Source: Leptobrachium leishanense (lineage: Eukaryota; Chordata; Amphibia; Anura; Megophryidae). From it: a stretch of DNA of 64,000 nucleotides. The translations under genes and the position numbers were made by a program. Location of the stretch: assembly GCA_009667805.1 (NCBI GenBank), contig CM019065.1, positions 153,114,101-153,178,100 of the forward strand, written 5' to 3'. Below, in pieces: positions 11,320 through 24,899 of this stretch. Positions within the stretch are counted from its first letter, which is position 1, and every line of letters starts with the position of its first letter. Under the pieces are notes generated by a model. That model was given only the letters and a program-made list of their open reading frames with translations. It ran no database searches and was not told the DNA's origin.

Positions 11320-12161
11320 TAAGAGTCTTGGGACCATTTGTTCCCAGGGTGCCACTGCGCATGGCCAGAGGCAGATCACCCCATCCTCTGCACTGAAGGG
11401 TAAGGTTTAAATAAGGATTTTTTTGTGTGTTTCTACAAAATTATTTAACCCCTCGCTCTGAGGGACACCATTTGCAGAATACTGGCTCGAGCAGAGCACC
11501 ACAGAGCTGCATTGGGATGGCTCGATGTTTTTGCTTGGAGCCTTTAAGTGCTTGCAAACCATGAAGAAGACACCAATTCCAAGGTCAGAATAGTGGAAAG
11601 GTATTAAGGCCCCAGGTTAGACACTTGCTTTCAACACCAGATATGGGAGCTCATTTATCACCACTTGCAGGAGTTGGTTTTGTATTTTGCGCACTACTAT
11701 TTTAGGCGAGAGGGAAGGAGTTCAAATGTTAGTGGTAATAAAATATAAAGACCTAAAAGCAAAGTGTTGCGAAGGGCCCATGTTGCTAATAAGAGGCACA
11801 TTATGGCTGGAGCCTGGGTGTTTAATAAATAGTTGTTTATCTTCCTGCAGGCAGGGTGATGTCACTCGCTGTGGAGTTCCTGGCTGTGTCATGAATACTG
11901 CAGCCAGAAATACTCAACCCTTTCCCCTGGGGACATTAAAGAGATATTTCATTGTTTTGCCATGTTTCAGAAGACAAATGAGTGGGGTGTTTTGTTAGCT
12001 GGACACAGGGCATGCTGGGTAAAAACAACAGCAAAATCATGGCAAATCTACTACGGTTGGTGTACTTGTCATTAGTAGGGAATTTAAAGAGACCGGTCAT
12101 TAATAAAATACAATTTCTCAAAGCCAGATCTCATTGGTCAAGATCCTTGATATGCAGTTTA
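11320..12161. other. Intron 3 without recognised features
   Basis: No supported gene or repeat. Frames of about 100 codons at 11687-11998 and 11982-12329 show no family signal, and the second runs into the element at 12162. Confidence 0.45.
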
Positions 12162-12410
12162 GGCCCCGATCACACTGTGCGATTTGAAAAATTGCACGTT
12201 TTTCCGTGCGATTTTCATATTCGCGACGTTGAGCTATTTTGCAAACCACCACCGATGGAAATCACAAAACACAAAAAAAGGGTCATGTACCAGCGACATG
12301 GTACCGCGACGTCATGCAGCAAGATGTGAACAGCTCCATTGAAATGCATTGGAGATGCTACATAATGCGGAAAAATGAACGCGATAAATCGCAATCGTGT
12401 GAACTGGGCC
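12162..12410. mobile_element. PIF/Harbinger-like MITE with TTA duplication
   Basis: The termini GGCCCCGATCACACTGTGCG and, inverted, GGCCCAGTTCACACGATTGCG form an inverted repeat flanked by TTA on both sides (12159-12161 and 12411-12413). The 'GGCCC..TTCACAC' end is typical of PIF/Harbinger MITEs. 249 bp, non-coding. Confidence 0.85.
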
Positions 12411-12426
12411 TTAAAATCAGATATTT

Positions 12427-12598
12427 TCAGGGTTAAATCAGAGAAAAGTGAAACTCTGGAGAACTTTGAGAACTGAAAATTCTAGGTCAAAATATCCGAT
12501 TTGAAAAGTGAGATAAATGGGAGCATTCTTTTGGTTTGGTTATTTTGACCTAGAATTTTCACTTCTCCAGAGTTGCACCTTTCTCTGAATAACCCTGT
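12427..12598. mobile_element. Palindromic MITE, family D
   Basis: A near-complete palindrome. The left arm contains 'gaaaattctaggtcaaaata' and the right arm 'ttttgacctagaattttcac', with a loop of about 40 bp ('gagataaatgggag'). The ends are CAGGGTTA and inverted CAGGGTTATTCAGAG. Many other copies lie in this window. Confidence 0.75.
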
Positions 12599-12599
12599 A

Positions 12600-13639
12600 C
12601 ATCTATTCTGTACTTTAGGGAAGGAGTTGGGCCTTGTCTGCCCACTGTTGCTGTAACTAATTCTTTAAGTACCAAGCACTTTATGTTGGGAGGGAATAAT
12701 TATAGAGCTAGATATATCTCTGTATCTATTTTTTTAAATATTTAAAATTTATTTAGATGTTGGGACAAGGTGCAGTCGTCCCAAAATCACTCCTATAGAA
12801 CTGGAGAAGCAGGATCAGATCCCAGTCAGAGCAGCTCACGCGCACGACTGCCCTACAACCATAGAAAAAAAGGTTCAGATCCCAGTCAAAAACACCTCAC
12901 CAGCAAGTGTCCATGATCAAAGCACTCACTGATACTTAAGGGGTGAACTAGGGTTAAAGAATACCTCTGCCTGACCCCAACCGCAGCCCCTCTCAAAATT
13001 TTACTTTTAGTCTTTACAGCATTGGGCTGCCACAACACCCCTTTGGACCACGATACACCGCCGGCTTCCAGAATGCTGCAGCAGTCACGTGACCACGGGG
13101 AAGTTGGACACTCGACGAGTGTCCAGTTATTCCCGGACTCTGATGTATTCAAAGTCATTAAAGGGGGCTGGATCCAGAATTGATTTCTGGTCCCGATGCC
13201 TAAAGCTTATCTCAGTGCACTGACCAAGGATAAATGATCAGTTGGACACAAAAGTTACTCTGAAACCGACAAAAAAATTTAAATGTACCAACTTTTACAT
13301 GCATTAGTCTGCAGAAATATTGCTGGGATGAAAAGTGCTGAACTCTACATTGTGACACTTATCTTTGATTTACTGTATTTGACACACACACCATTTGTGC
13401 CTGGATGCCAATAAGGCAGACTCCATTATGAATTTAGCTGATAAAGATCGACAGTTCTCAGCTCCTGCCCTTTAGGTATTCATCCTGATCATAGACTAGA
13501 GATGCAGATTAAAAATAAAACCTTTTATTCCACTTTTTTGTGGGAATTATAGTACCACTATCAAGGATTGCAATCAACAATTATTTTCATTATTTTCATT
13601 TGATTGATATATATATCAATCAATCAATCGTCCAACTAA
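12600..13639. other. Intron 3 without recognised genes
   Basis: Unclassified sequence. A tight inverted repeat 'attgatatatatatcaat' lies near 13600-13620, followed by 'caatcaatcaatcg'. The 90-codon minus frame at 12886-13158 shows no family signal. Confidence 0.45.
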
Positions 13640-14050
13640 GGCCGGAGTCAGACGAACACAGTGATCATGTCCGTGTTGCCGCACAGTTTAACATCCGGAG
13701 CATAGGATCATGAGCAACAGAGACCCATACACGAAGTACGTGCATGCACACGCACAACCCACGTGGCAAACGGATGCAAGTTAGGCAAGAACGTAAAACC
13801 GCTAGATGGACGCGCAAAGTGCACCACGTCCGCGTAGCGTTCTGTGTGAGTGAGGAGACGTCAGACGCAGAGCATTTGTGACATCCAGCACCTTGACGCA
13901 CAAAATGCCTTTTCAAATAAAGTTGGTTTCCCATAATTCTTTTTTTTCTACGCCCGTCAACAAAAATGTGGTAGACTGTGGTTGTCTACAGTATCTTCCG
14001 TCTGTCCATTATGCATGCACGCGCGCTCCGACTGCGTTCATCTGACAGCC
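13640..14050. mobile_element. PIF/Harbinger-like MITE, family A
   Basis: TAA flanks both ends (13637-13639 and 14051-14053). The termini GGCCGGAGTCAGACGAAC and inverted GGCTGTCAGATGAACGCAG are imperfect inverted repeats. 411 bp, no coding capacity. It is the cleanest family A copy and serves as the uninterrupted reference for 632-1364. Confidence 0.85.
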
Positions 14051-14229
14051 TAAATCAGATCCAGATACAAGTATTTATAAAGCACCAACAACAAGTTCAA
14101 TAGTGAAAGTAATTATGTAAAAATCATCCCCTTTATTTTTTAAATGCAATTTGCGTAGAGTACATAACTTTCATACGTCCATACACAAATAGCGTAACTT
14201 GAGTACTGTTCACTGACAAGATACCCTGG

Positions 14230-14280
14230 ACATACTGGGAAAAAAAGAGAAATCTCAAAGTATCCTTCCTGGTAAAGTAC
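14230..14280 (+). mobile_element. SINE 3'-tail fragment
   Basis: 'gagaaatctcaaagtatcct' then 'tcctggtaaagtacgtacgt' is the plus orientation of the SINE tail. It directly abuts the Tc1 insertion, which may have landed in its TA-rich 3' end. Confidence 0.65.
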
Positions 14281-14291
14281 GTACGTACATA

Positions 14292-15899
<1,608 letters not shown>

Positions 15900-15901
15900 T
15901 A

Positions 15902-16039
15902 TATATAAACGCACACACGAGCGCCTGGTCAGACTGATTGACTTGAGTTCTGCACGCAGCATCAAAGTCGATTTTCTCACCGAACGAACGCTACTACGAG
16001 CACACATATTGACATGATGTCGTCAGATCAAAAACAAAG
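15902..16039. other. Short unclassified stretch
   Basis: Flank of the Tc1 insertion, beginning with a TATATA remnant of the target. Nothing else is recognised. Confidence 0.4.
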
Positions 16040-16615
16040 TGAGAAGGGGGTGGCACTCCACGCAGCTGCCCACTTTTTTTTTTTTTTTAATGAAAAGTGG
16101 CCAGGGTGCATTGAGTGTCCCTTTAAAAGAATTTCATGATAAACGGAGAAGGAGTAGGATCCAGATTTCGGAAGGTAGTGAGTTTGGGCATGGGACCAGA
16201 CCTAAGTGTGGGAGGAAGATTGGGGGGGGGGGACCAGACCAAAAGGGAGAGAAAGCACCACCGGACCATAGAGGGGGCGGCAAGGAGTGAATGAGTGTGT
16301 GTGGTGGCATAAGACTCAAGCTCCAAGTAAGGATAAAGCATCCAGTGGTAGTATCCCAGGGTTTATGCTACAGTTCTATTACTGTTGTAAAGCAAATATA
16401 AAATAAACTGATTATGTCTAACATAACCCTAGAACTAAATCAGTGACAAAAGCAGTCAACACATCATCTCCAATCAGCACCGAGGTAGCATCTGAGGTGA
16501 TGAACGTTTAACTCTGACTCCAAAAAAAAAAAAAAAAAAAAAAAAAAGAATCGACCAACAGATTATTGGATCATGAAAATAATTGACAACTATTTGTTTC
16601 AGCCCTAAAATCAAA
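16040..16615 (-). repeat. Dispersed repeat G, minus orientation
   Basis: The reverse complement of this stretch aligns with 24903-25330. Shared text includes 'tagttctagggttatgt', 'ttacaacagta.tagaact' and 'tttggtctggtcc', plus the outer block 'aatagttgtcaattatttt'. It contains an A23 run (about 16523-16545). The family is not identified; the ATTAATCGATTA-type ends of the other copy suggest a non-autonomous DNA transposon. Confidence 0.55.
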
Positions 16616-17267
16616 GAATACATTAAGGTTATACCTGTAGTCCCAAAATTGTTTTGAACAGGATGGGATAATGTTTAACAGATGCAGTGAGTAAGTTTCA
16701 CACATGGCAGTGCTGTTACACACGAACCGCAAAAAGGAACGTCAGACAGGTCTACAAACTGCAAGCATCCATAGGAGGCCCGCACCTTGTATAATGGTTT
16801 CCCATTACAGCTTCAGTTGCTAAAACAAGGGATTGGTCGGAACAGAGTCAGTAACAGGGAGCCACTATGGGTTATCTACTTGCAGATTTTTCCGCTTAGC
16901 GCCTCCCTGTTACCGACTGGTAGGCAAGAGGACAGCTCCAGCAGCTCAATCTAGATTAATTCACAATAAAGAGTTATTTTGCATTACTGCGTCACACGAG
17001 TCTATTTGCCTTCATGGCCTAGCCACTGGAATATTATATAGTTCTGTGAAACTTGAGAATAGTTTTTAGAAACCAATACAGTGACATGATGTAGTCATAT
17101 TATTATTAGATATATATTTGTACTGTATTCTCAAAGACCTGTCAAAAGGACTATAAATTATTATTGAAGACAAACAAAAAAAAAACATCCAAGTTGTGTC
17201 TTAAACTTTATTTTAAAGTCTTTGTTCTTGAATATACCCTTTTGCCTTCTGTACCTTCTTGCACTCT
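16616..17267. other. Intron 3 without recognised features
   Basis: No gene or classified repeat. A 78-codon plus frame at 16833-17069 shows no family signal. Confidence 0.4.
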
Positions 17268-17330
17268 GTCATCTTTCAGTGCCTTTACGGAACTTGTTGG
17301 CGCTTTAGAAAATACTTGTAACTGAAGGCT
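17268..17330 (+). mobile_element. L2-type tail fragment
   Basis: 'acggaacttgttggcgcttt' followed by 'aatacttgtaact' matches the 3' end of the tail family at 29880-30005. Confidence 0.6.
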
Positions 17331-17343
17331 TAATGATCTTAAC

Positions 17344-17730
17344 ATGTACAGCTTGGAAAAAAGACGAGACAGAGGAGATATGATAGAAACATTTAAATAC
17401 GTAAAGGGAATCCACAAGGTAGAGGAAGGGAGTATATTTAAAAGGAAACAAAGCAGCAAAACAAGAGGACATAGATTAGAGGGGCAAAGGTTTAAAAGTA
17501 ACATCAGGAAGCATTATTTTACTGAGAGGGTGGTGGATACATGGAACAGCCTTCCAGTAGAAGTGGTAGAGGCCAAAACAGTAATTGAATTTAAGCAAGC
17601 ATGGGATAGGCATAAGGCTATCCTAAACAAAAGATAAATCCAGGTAAAGTATCCATGTAATTGGGCAGACTAGATGGGCCGAAAGGTTCTTATCTGCCGA
17701 CATTTTTCTATGTTTCTATGTTTCTATGAA
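17344..17730 (+). pseudogene. CR1-like LINE fragment, 3' end with reverse transcriptase C-terminus
   Basis: The frame 17344-17637 encodes the C-terminal region of a non-LTR retrotransposon ORF2, with SLEKRRDRGDMIETFKYV, then TRGHRLEGQRF, then FTERVVDTWNSLPVEVVEA and FKQAWDRHKA. The stop TAA is followed by a short 3' UTR ('agatgggccgaaaggttctt') and a terminal run of about three TTCTATG units, the kind of short 3' repeat seen in CR1-like elements. It is 5'-truncated with no catalytic domain. The clade (CR1 versus another group) is inferred from the 3' repeat. Confidence 0.8.
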
Positions 17731-18634
17731 GTACATTTTTGTGAACATGAATATGTAGCAAGTACCGCCATTCATCCATAGGACCATGCAGCTAGTTTGC
17801 CAACGGACGGCCTACTCCCCACAAGCATGCAATGCGACAATTTGTAAAAAAAAGCATATACCTGGGTCACGTCTGCACATCTTGACAGCTGGCTGTGTGT
17901 TTGAGCCAATAAGTACATGGTCAATGCAGGGTCCTACATGTAGGGAAGAGTTCTATCAAGCCAATAATATAGTAACATGAAGTCAATTAGAATGAAATAG
18001 AGGAAGTAGCAGGATATTCATTATACGCATACCTTCCGCTCAGAACGAACAGCTTGAGTAATGCTCAAACCACACAGACATTAATGAATGAATGTGCTCA
18101 GGTTACCGCTATCACATTATCTGAGACCACTACAAAACTGGAAATGGTCATTTAAACTCAAAGTGTATCTGTAGGACTGCATTAAATTGCACGTTATCAA
18201 GTGGATGTTCTTTAAAAAGGAGAGTCTTCGCGATAGCTACGATCATGCCGGTTATTTGGGCCTTGTCCCGGTGCGTATTTATGCGGCCTTTACAAAACAA
18301 AAAAAGTTACAAAACTCCTCTCGTCATTGGTGCATTCATACCAGTAATTAACTTGTAAAGTCTGACTCCTAGACGTTTACCCTGTGCTACCAATTAGTTT
18401 ACATGGAAGTCCTACCCTATATCACCTTTGTTGACGAGCTGGAGACATGTAGGTTTGACCAAGATCATCCAAAAGAAGCGGATTTATTTAGAATAAGGGT
18501 TCACCCTCTGCTAGATGAGCAACACTAAATAATAGTAATAAAATCTTTCCCAGCATTGTATTCCATGTCACTCAAGAGGATTTTGGTAAAATTGGAGTCA
18601 TAAAAGAATCCAGCAAGTAATGAGTATAGACTAA
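17731..18634. other. Intron 3 without recognised features
   Basis: Unclassified, moderately AT-rich, with no gene, RNA or repeat that can be supported. Confidence 0.4.
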
Positions 18635-19103
18635 GGCTAATGTCAGACGAACGCACTCAGCGTGCCTGCATAGCGGACGGACGTACTGACGGAAGATACT
18701 GTAGACACCACACGGTCTGGTTTTTTTAACAGATGTAGAAAAAAAAGGGAAATATGGGAATCCATTAATTTAAATTGACAGGCACAGTCAACCAGACCAC
18801 AAAAACTTCTGAGCGTCAACGTGATGAACGTCGCAAACGCGCTGCGTCTGATGTGGCGTCATCACACACACACACACACACACACACAGGCCGCTACGTA
18901 GATGCGGCGCACTCTGGGCATCCATTGTAGCACTTTTATGTCAAGGCCTAAATGGCGTCAGTTGCCACCTGCGTGGTGCATGAGCACTTCGATGCGCACC
19001 TACTTCGTGTGTTGGTCTCTATTGATCACAAAATCAATGCTATGACGGACGTTAAACGGTGTGGCAACACGGACGTGATGACTGCGTTCGTCTGCCGCTA
19101 GCC
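18635..19103. mobile_element. PIF/Harbinger-like MITE, family A, with CA microsatellite
   Basis: TAA flanks both ends (18632-18634 and 19104-19106). The termini GGCTAATGTCAGACGAACGC and inverted GGCTAGCGGCAGACGAACGC match. A perfect CA run of about 26 bp sits inside (18863-18888) and explains the greater length (469 bp) than other copies. Non-coding. Confidence 0.85.
18863..18888. repeat. (CA)n microsatellite
   Basis: About 13 CA units inside the Harbinger-like MITE. Confidence 0.95.
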
Positions 19104-19106
19104 TAA

Positions 19107-20414
19107 AAGATCCCAATGTAGTTGTGGCAGGTGGTATATAGTGTTGGCTACCATTTCCACTGCACACCGGGAGTTCCTTCCAAACACACGCGATGAGTGT
19201 CAAAATATCTTTATTCACTGTAGAACTAGATGATTAAAGAGTAGGTCATCACTTCACTTCATAGGTCATGTGGTTACACAAAGTATTAAAAACAAGCAGG
19301 ATGCTGTGTGCATTACACAAGGCAAATCTCTGAATGAGGGTACATATACATCCATCCATACAAGGGTTGCAGTGGAGGACTAAAAGTGAGATAAAAAGCC
19401 TCCACACTATAATAAGTATGTTTATTATTGCAGAAGCCACTTGCACACCATAGCAATTCGATGAATTGCATCCCAGAGCTCGTGCCACATTCCCCATATG
19501 CAGCAAGGAATTCTGGGTAGGATATGCAAATGACCTCAGATACTATATAAATATAGATACACAAACCTATAGATTAATATACACTGTAGATCTATAGATA
19601 TATGCCAATATACCTTAATAAAGTCATTTACACGCATTTTAATCTTAAATTTTACAGAGATTAGAGACCATGAGGATTTCAAATGATCCTTAGAATATGG
19701 TGTTAATGTAGTGGATGCTTTTAGAGTTCTATACACATACCTCCTCTAGGGCAATCCAGAATGGTTAAAAAATAAAGACATACAGGTTTCCTCTGACAGG
19801 TGGAAACATCCAGAGCTACACAAATATCTAAATACTGAAGAGATGAGGCCCTCCAGTATTGCTAAACTGCAATTCCCATAATGCTTAAGGTAAGAAGTTA
19901 TTTGTTCTTTTCAGCACAAAAGCATAGTCCCAATGACTACATCTCTACCACGCGCACAAGAATGTAACTTTTCAAATGGGAAAAACCTGAGACGAATTGC
20001 ATATTTAGAAAAAAATAAATAAAAGCAGGCAGGTAAGATTTCCTAATGTTTACTGCAACATGTTTATCACAATCTGTGCTTTTGGCATCATTAAAGCGTC
20101 AAAACCAATCTAGAAAACACTTGGGATAAATACAATGTACTTAAAAAAGATCACCGAAGTCCACAGAGGACCATGACATCATTGTACTTTTTTTTTAAAA
20201 AAAACGCACCTCTACCTTGCTGGGCAAAACAAAAGAAAAATCATGTAGAGATTGTTTAATAAAAAGCCACGACTAAAATATAAAGGTTTCATTCTGTTTT
20301 TTGCAGAACAGAGCAAAGCAAACAAACCATATAAAGAAAAAAAGCCTGAAGCCTAAACATAGCCTATATGTGAACTGTAACATTCATATCAAACATTTAT
20401 GTTTTACAGTTACA
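19107..20414. other. Intron 3 without recognised features
   Basis: AT-rich with several short overlapping frames of 66-85 codons and no domain signal. No repeat family is assigned. Confidence 0.4.
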
Positions 20415-20528
20415 AGTTTTTATAGTGCGCTAACAAGTTCCGTAGCGCTGTACAATGGGAGACAGAATAACAAATATATACATACAGGTTCAATAGGAGA
20501 GAGGACCCTGCTCGAGAGCTTAAAACTT
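20415..20528 (-). mobile_element. L2-type tail
   Basis: 'tttttatagtgcgctaacaa', 'cgtagcgctgtacaatggga' and 'gaggaccctgctcgagagct' are in the order seen in the other minus-orientation tails. Confidence 0.75.
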
Positions 20529-20692
20529 TTTATAGGGGTATATGGTTATCTAAACAAACTAAAACCTATAAGTCAAAATGACACCATTAGGGTTTTATTA
20601 GGCAATGTGGGGGGATTTGCAGTCTAATTCAGTTAACCCCTATTAATCCATAACGGCAGAGAAAGCCTAATTTTTTTTAGCCATCAATCTCA

Positions 20693-21153
20693 GGCTAATG
20701 TCAGACGAACGCAGTCAGAGCGCACTCTACGTGCACAACAGACGGACGTACTGACGGAAGATACTGTAGAGACCACACGGTCCGTGTTTTTTGACAGACG
20801 TAGAAAAAAAAAAAGTGAATTACGGGAAACAAAATTAATATGAAAAATGATAAAATTTTGAAAAAGGATATGAAAAGCCATTGTGTGCGTCAAGGTGCTG
20901 GACGTTGCAAATGCGCTGCGTCTGACATAGCACTCAAACAGAACGCTACACAGACGTGGCGCACTCTGCGCGTCCGTCTATTGGTTTTACGTTCTTGCCT
21001 AACTTGCGTCCGTTTGCCACGTGCGTTGAGCGTGCACAGTTCGGTGCGCACATACTTCGTGTGTGGGTCTCTATTGCTCATGATTCTATGCTACGACGGA
21101 TGTTAAACTCTGCGGCAACACGGACGTGATCACTGCGTTCGGCTGACGCGGCC
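20693..21153. mobile_element. PIF/Harbinger-like MITE, family A
   Basis: The termini GGCTAATGTCAGACGAACGC and inverted GGCCGCGTCAGCCGAACGCAG match. Flanks are TCA (20690-20692) and TAA (21154-21156), a duplication with one change. The interior aligns with 18635-19103 and 13640-14050. Non-coding. Confidence 0.8.
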
Positions 21154-21156
21154 TAA

Positions 21157-23503
21157 ACCAGCATCTAGTCTTGAAAAAGCGAGTGGCCGAGAACAATAGG
21201 AGTTTTTGTCCGGACAATGCTTCAGGTTATAGGCCAGTGTACATAACAATTTTTTTTTTTATGTCACTGTTCCTTGACTCTGCAATTTATCAGACTATTT
21301 TTTTGTCTTGTATACACAAATTAAAATGAAACATTCATATATGGTTGAGTTTTCTTTACATGTCTGTTCAGTATCCTCATTAATAGGGCACAATATTAGG
21401 TGCCAGACCCCGAACAGATGTTTAAAACGCCAAGCTGTGCTCCTAATGCAGGCTGTCACTTAACACCTATGCAAATACTTGTGGATAACAAATGGGTTCA
21501 ATTATCTGTACTCAGACCAATATGGCTTCGGACTGTGTCAGGTTTCATTGTGGGATCTTCCCTTCAACCCTCAGTCAAGTTTATTCTCTGGATATAAAAC
21601 ATTTCTGGGAGTTGCCACATTTTTAGATATCTTCGACATTCCTGAAGCTGAAGAACAAGAGGACACAGCTGCGGACAGAAAGGAGGGAGACGAAAAGACA
21701 AATGGAAGTCGAGTTGGGAAGAGAAGACATGCAATCAGTGGACAATCAAAAGAATTTGAAAGAGGACGGAAGAGGAGACTGCATTGACTGGGTAAGCTTA
21801 CCCAATTCTCCTGTAACGCCAACTGACTTTGCCAACAACCTGTGCAGGAGAACACCAGAAGATCCAGTCTTTGTCCCATGTGCTGGTAGACCAGACCCAA
21901 TTTTGACCTTTCTATTCCAGATTGTGCCAAACCAAGGATTTACAACCTGCCCTTCACGCAATAGATCGAGCCAGTTGAAAAGCCTCCAGAGCGTACCAGG
22001 GAATTTTATCCGCTGGGCCAACAATTCAGTAGGCCCGCTGTGATCAATCCCCTTCAACAACCATAGCCCGAGGCCCATCATCTACATGGAATATTTTAAT
22101 ATTGAGATACAAAAGGAATGCAAAAAGGAGGAATTTCACATTTTGAATGAGAAAATAATAAAATAGGAAAATTTTAATAATTGAAACAAACAATAAATTG
22201 CACCGCGTATGAGCAAATTACAGCGATAGATTAAGCACCCCAGCCAATGCAAAGACGCAACGTGAGGAAAATTAAACTTTCCTTATAAGAAGATCCCCAT
22301 ATCACAATGTGATAGAAAGAAACCTGTATTTGGTTGACATGTAAATATACAGAATCGTGTGTAGCATGTGCAAAGAAGTGAAGGGGGGGGGCGGCCCTCA
22401 GGTAATGCACCAGATTACAGAACACATGATACACTTGTAGCACAACATATTTGTGGATGTTCCGGTCTCTGTCTTCAGGTCTTTAATAGATCCAGAGCAT
22501 TTAAAGGATGATAGATTTGCAGAGATGGATTACGGTTGTCCACAATGCTCCAAGGGTCACAATCTAATGCCCTTGGCCAGGTTCTTCCCACCTTCTTGTC
22601 TCGCCGCTTTACAATCCCCCCTTCTTTCCCTTCCTCTGACAGCAGGACAAGCTGTTTTGGATTTCTCATGCACGTTTTTCAGACAGGATTTTTTTTCTTC
22701 TTCCCAAACAGCTGCAAATCCAGTTACAGGGAGGAATGTTCAAGCTGAGCTCATGGGGCCCCTAGCATAGTGGGATGGAGGGGGCCCAAACATTGGACTG
22801 GGACGCAAAGGGTGACTTAACCGTTTCAGAGACTTGGCACTGCGGAGTCATACGCTGGCCACCCCTCTGTATTGTTATACCTAAAAAACAGACATTTCAC
22901 AACCCAGAGCTAGTTACAACAAGAGGGTAACTGAATGTGGCCCGTTAGCCAAAGGGTTCATTATGGAGACGATCGGCGCTTTCCTCACTGTGAGAAGATG
23001 GGATCGAGTTTGAGTTTCGGGTTAAAAGGAAAGGAACACAACCCGCTCTCAAATTAAATTAAAAAAATAGCATTAAAAAGTGTTAGCTATACAGATTTTT
23101 TAAGTCCTGGTTATGATAGTGTTAACATTTTAGGAACTACTTCAAACTGCCAATCAAATTGGGGGGGGGGGGTTACTGCAATCAAAAGGTCGAAGGTCAG
23201 TCTTTGGCTTGGGTTGCCTTAGAAACTGGGCCTATTCACATAAGAGACAGACACCTCTTCAAATGGGACACAATAAGAGCCATTAGCAAAGGGAAAAGAC
23301 AGAGCAAGAGCACTAGGGCAACAGACATTACCTATTAGGTGGTTGTCTAGGGCAGTCGTTCAGATTTAAATACACAAACCAAAAAAAAAAAAAAAAAAAA
23401 AACGACAATTTGTTTTATAAATCCAGCTCAATTGACAAAGATTATTTTTAAAGCTCCAGGTCTGAAGAGGAGAGGAATGCTCTCGAAAGCTTGCCTTTTA
23501 AAT
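21157..23503. other. Intron 3, unclassified
   Basis: No supported gene. Frames of 102-119 codons cluster at 21479-22081 on both strands. The plus frame 21479-21787 has an acidic then basic C-terminal half (PEAEEQEDTAADRKEGDEK, later KRRHA and RGRKRRLH), but no family is recognised and no splice or start context supports it. G12 (about 23161-23172) and A20 (about 23382-23402) runs occur. Confidence 0.4.
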
Positions 23504-23507
23504 TTAA

Positions 23508-24698
23508 CCCCTTAAGGACGGGAGTAATTTTACAACTTCGGCGCTCTTTCGGAAGTGAAGTTTGCTGAAATTTTTGCTCATAGTGTTTAAACGTGGTTTT
23601 AAGTCACGTATTATTATACCACCCAGACAAATTATATATCGTTTTTTTCCGGTAGACTCGGCAGATTAATAATATATCATAATTATATATAAACGTCATG
23701 TCCTGCCAGAATGTTATAACAAAAATGTAAAAAAAATGAGAATTTTCAATAAAATTTTCAATCATCCACAGTGTGTAAAGTGTTTTTTTTTTTCACATTT
23801 TATTATCCGATCCTTTGCGGTTATATTCTATGGGGTAGACTTGGGAACCCATTTTTTTTGGGGGGGGGGGGGAGAGGAGAAATTACGTGATTTTAGCTAA
23901 ACCCCCCAAAAAAAAATCATTGGTGAAGCATCATTGTTCACATTATAATTGAAATGTGAACAATGCTGTATTTTTATACACTTTTATTTTACTTTTTTCA
24001 TTGTCATGTTTGATATCATTGGAAAGGCCATGCTCAGACCTTTCCATCGATATCAGGCATGACCCCTTAGCTGCCACCGATCAGGAGATGATAGGGGTTC
24101 AAAGAACCCCCCTATCTCCTGCATGGGATTTCCTTAGGAAATCCCTTTGCAGCTAGGGGCTTCCCCAGTTAACTGACATCATCGCGCATGGCGCGATGAG
24201 TCAGTTGACGCGGGGGGGGACCCAGAGGTGGGGGCTGCCATCCAAGATGGCGGCCCCCACCGGAAATAGGCGGCGATCGGGCACAAATTAGTGCCCGGTC
24301 GCGACCTGGCAACTCATGGGTTAACCCCCATACAATCGCTGGAAAGGTCAGGCTGTGACCGTTCCAGCGATGCTGGCCACAGCCTTGTAGCACCCGGCGA
24401 TGGGGAGATAGAGGGATCCGAAGGATCCCGCTCCTCCCCTCCAGGCGCTTCCCCATGCTCCGGCAAGGGGGGGGGCCTGAAACTGACGTCATCGCGCCAG
24501 CGCGATGACGTCAGTGCGCCGGGAGGCTAGAAAAGACGCAGATCAGGCTTCATCGAAGCCAGATCTGCGTGGGAGCCGCCAGGGAGGTAAGTATTACCGC
24601 CGGCTGGGCTCCTAACGCTGAGGACGTTCCATGCCGTCCTGCGGCGTTAAAGCCCGCCAAATGCAGGACGGCATGGAACACCCTGCGGCGTTAAGGGG
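23508..24698. mobile_element. Large piggyBac-like non-autonomous element, GC-rich
   Basis: TTAA lies at 23504-23507 and 24699-24702. The ends CCCCTTAAGGACGGGAG and inverted CCCCTTAACGCCGCAGGG are related. It is AT-rich in the left half and strongly GC/CpG-rich in the right half. It contains a perfect palindrome with 16-base arms at 24482-24515 (arm ACTGACGTCATCGCGC, loop CA), a related imperfect one at 24171-24203, and a subterminal pair around 'atgccgtcctgc' (24627-24680). No transposase frame. The left part is shared with 1-176. Confidence 0.8.
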
Positions 24699-24702
24699 TT
24701 AA

Positions 24703-24899
24703 TATATTACTACGGACTGCTATACTCGTGATTTTGGCATCTGGGCTAACCCTGCCTAAAAAAGTCCATACGGACTGAAACGTCAACTATTCTGAATAAA
24801 ATTTCATATATCTTTTCTACACTTGAAGACTCTGTGTGCGGAATTCCTGGGAGGAGTAGTGCTGTTTACCTTATTCCGGCACCGGAGCATTTATTTATA
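24703..24899. other. Short unclassified stretch
   Basis: Nothing recognised between the piggyBac-like element and repeat G. Confidence 0.35.

Noticed and set aside
21479..21787. 102-codon plus frame with acidic/basic tail
   Set aside because: The charged C-terminal half is suggestive but no family, start context or splice sites support it; opposing frames overlap it.
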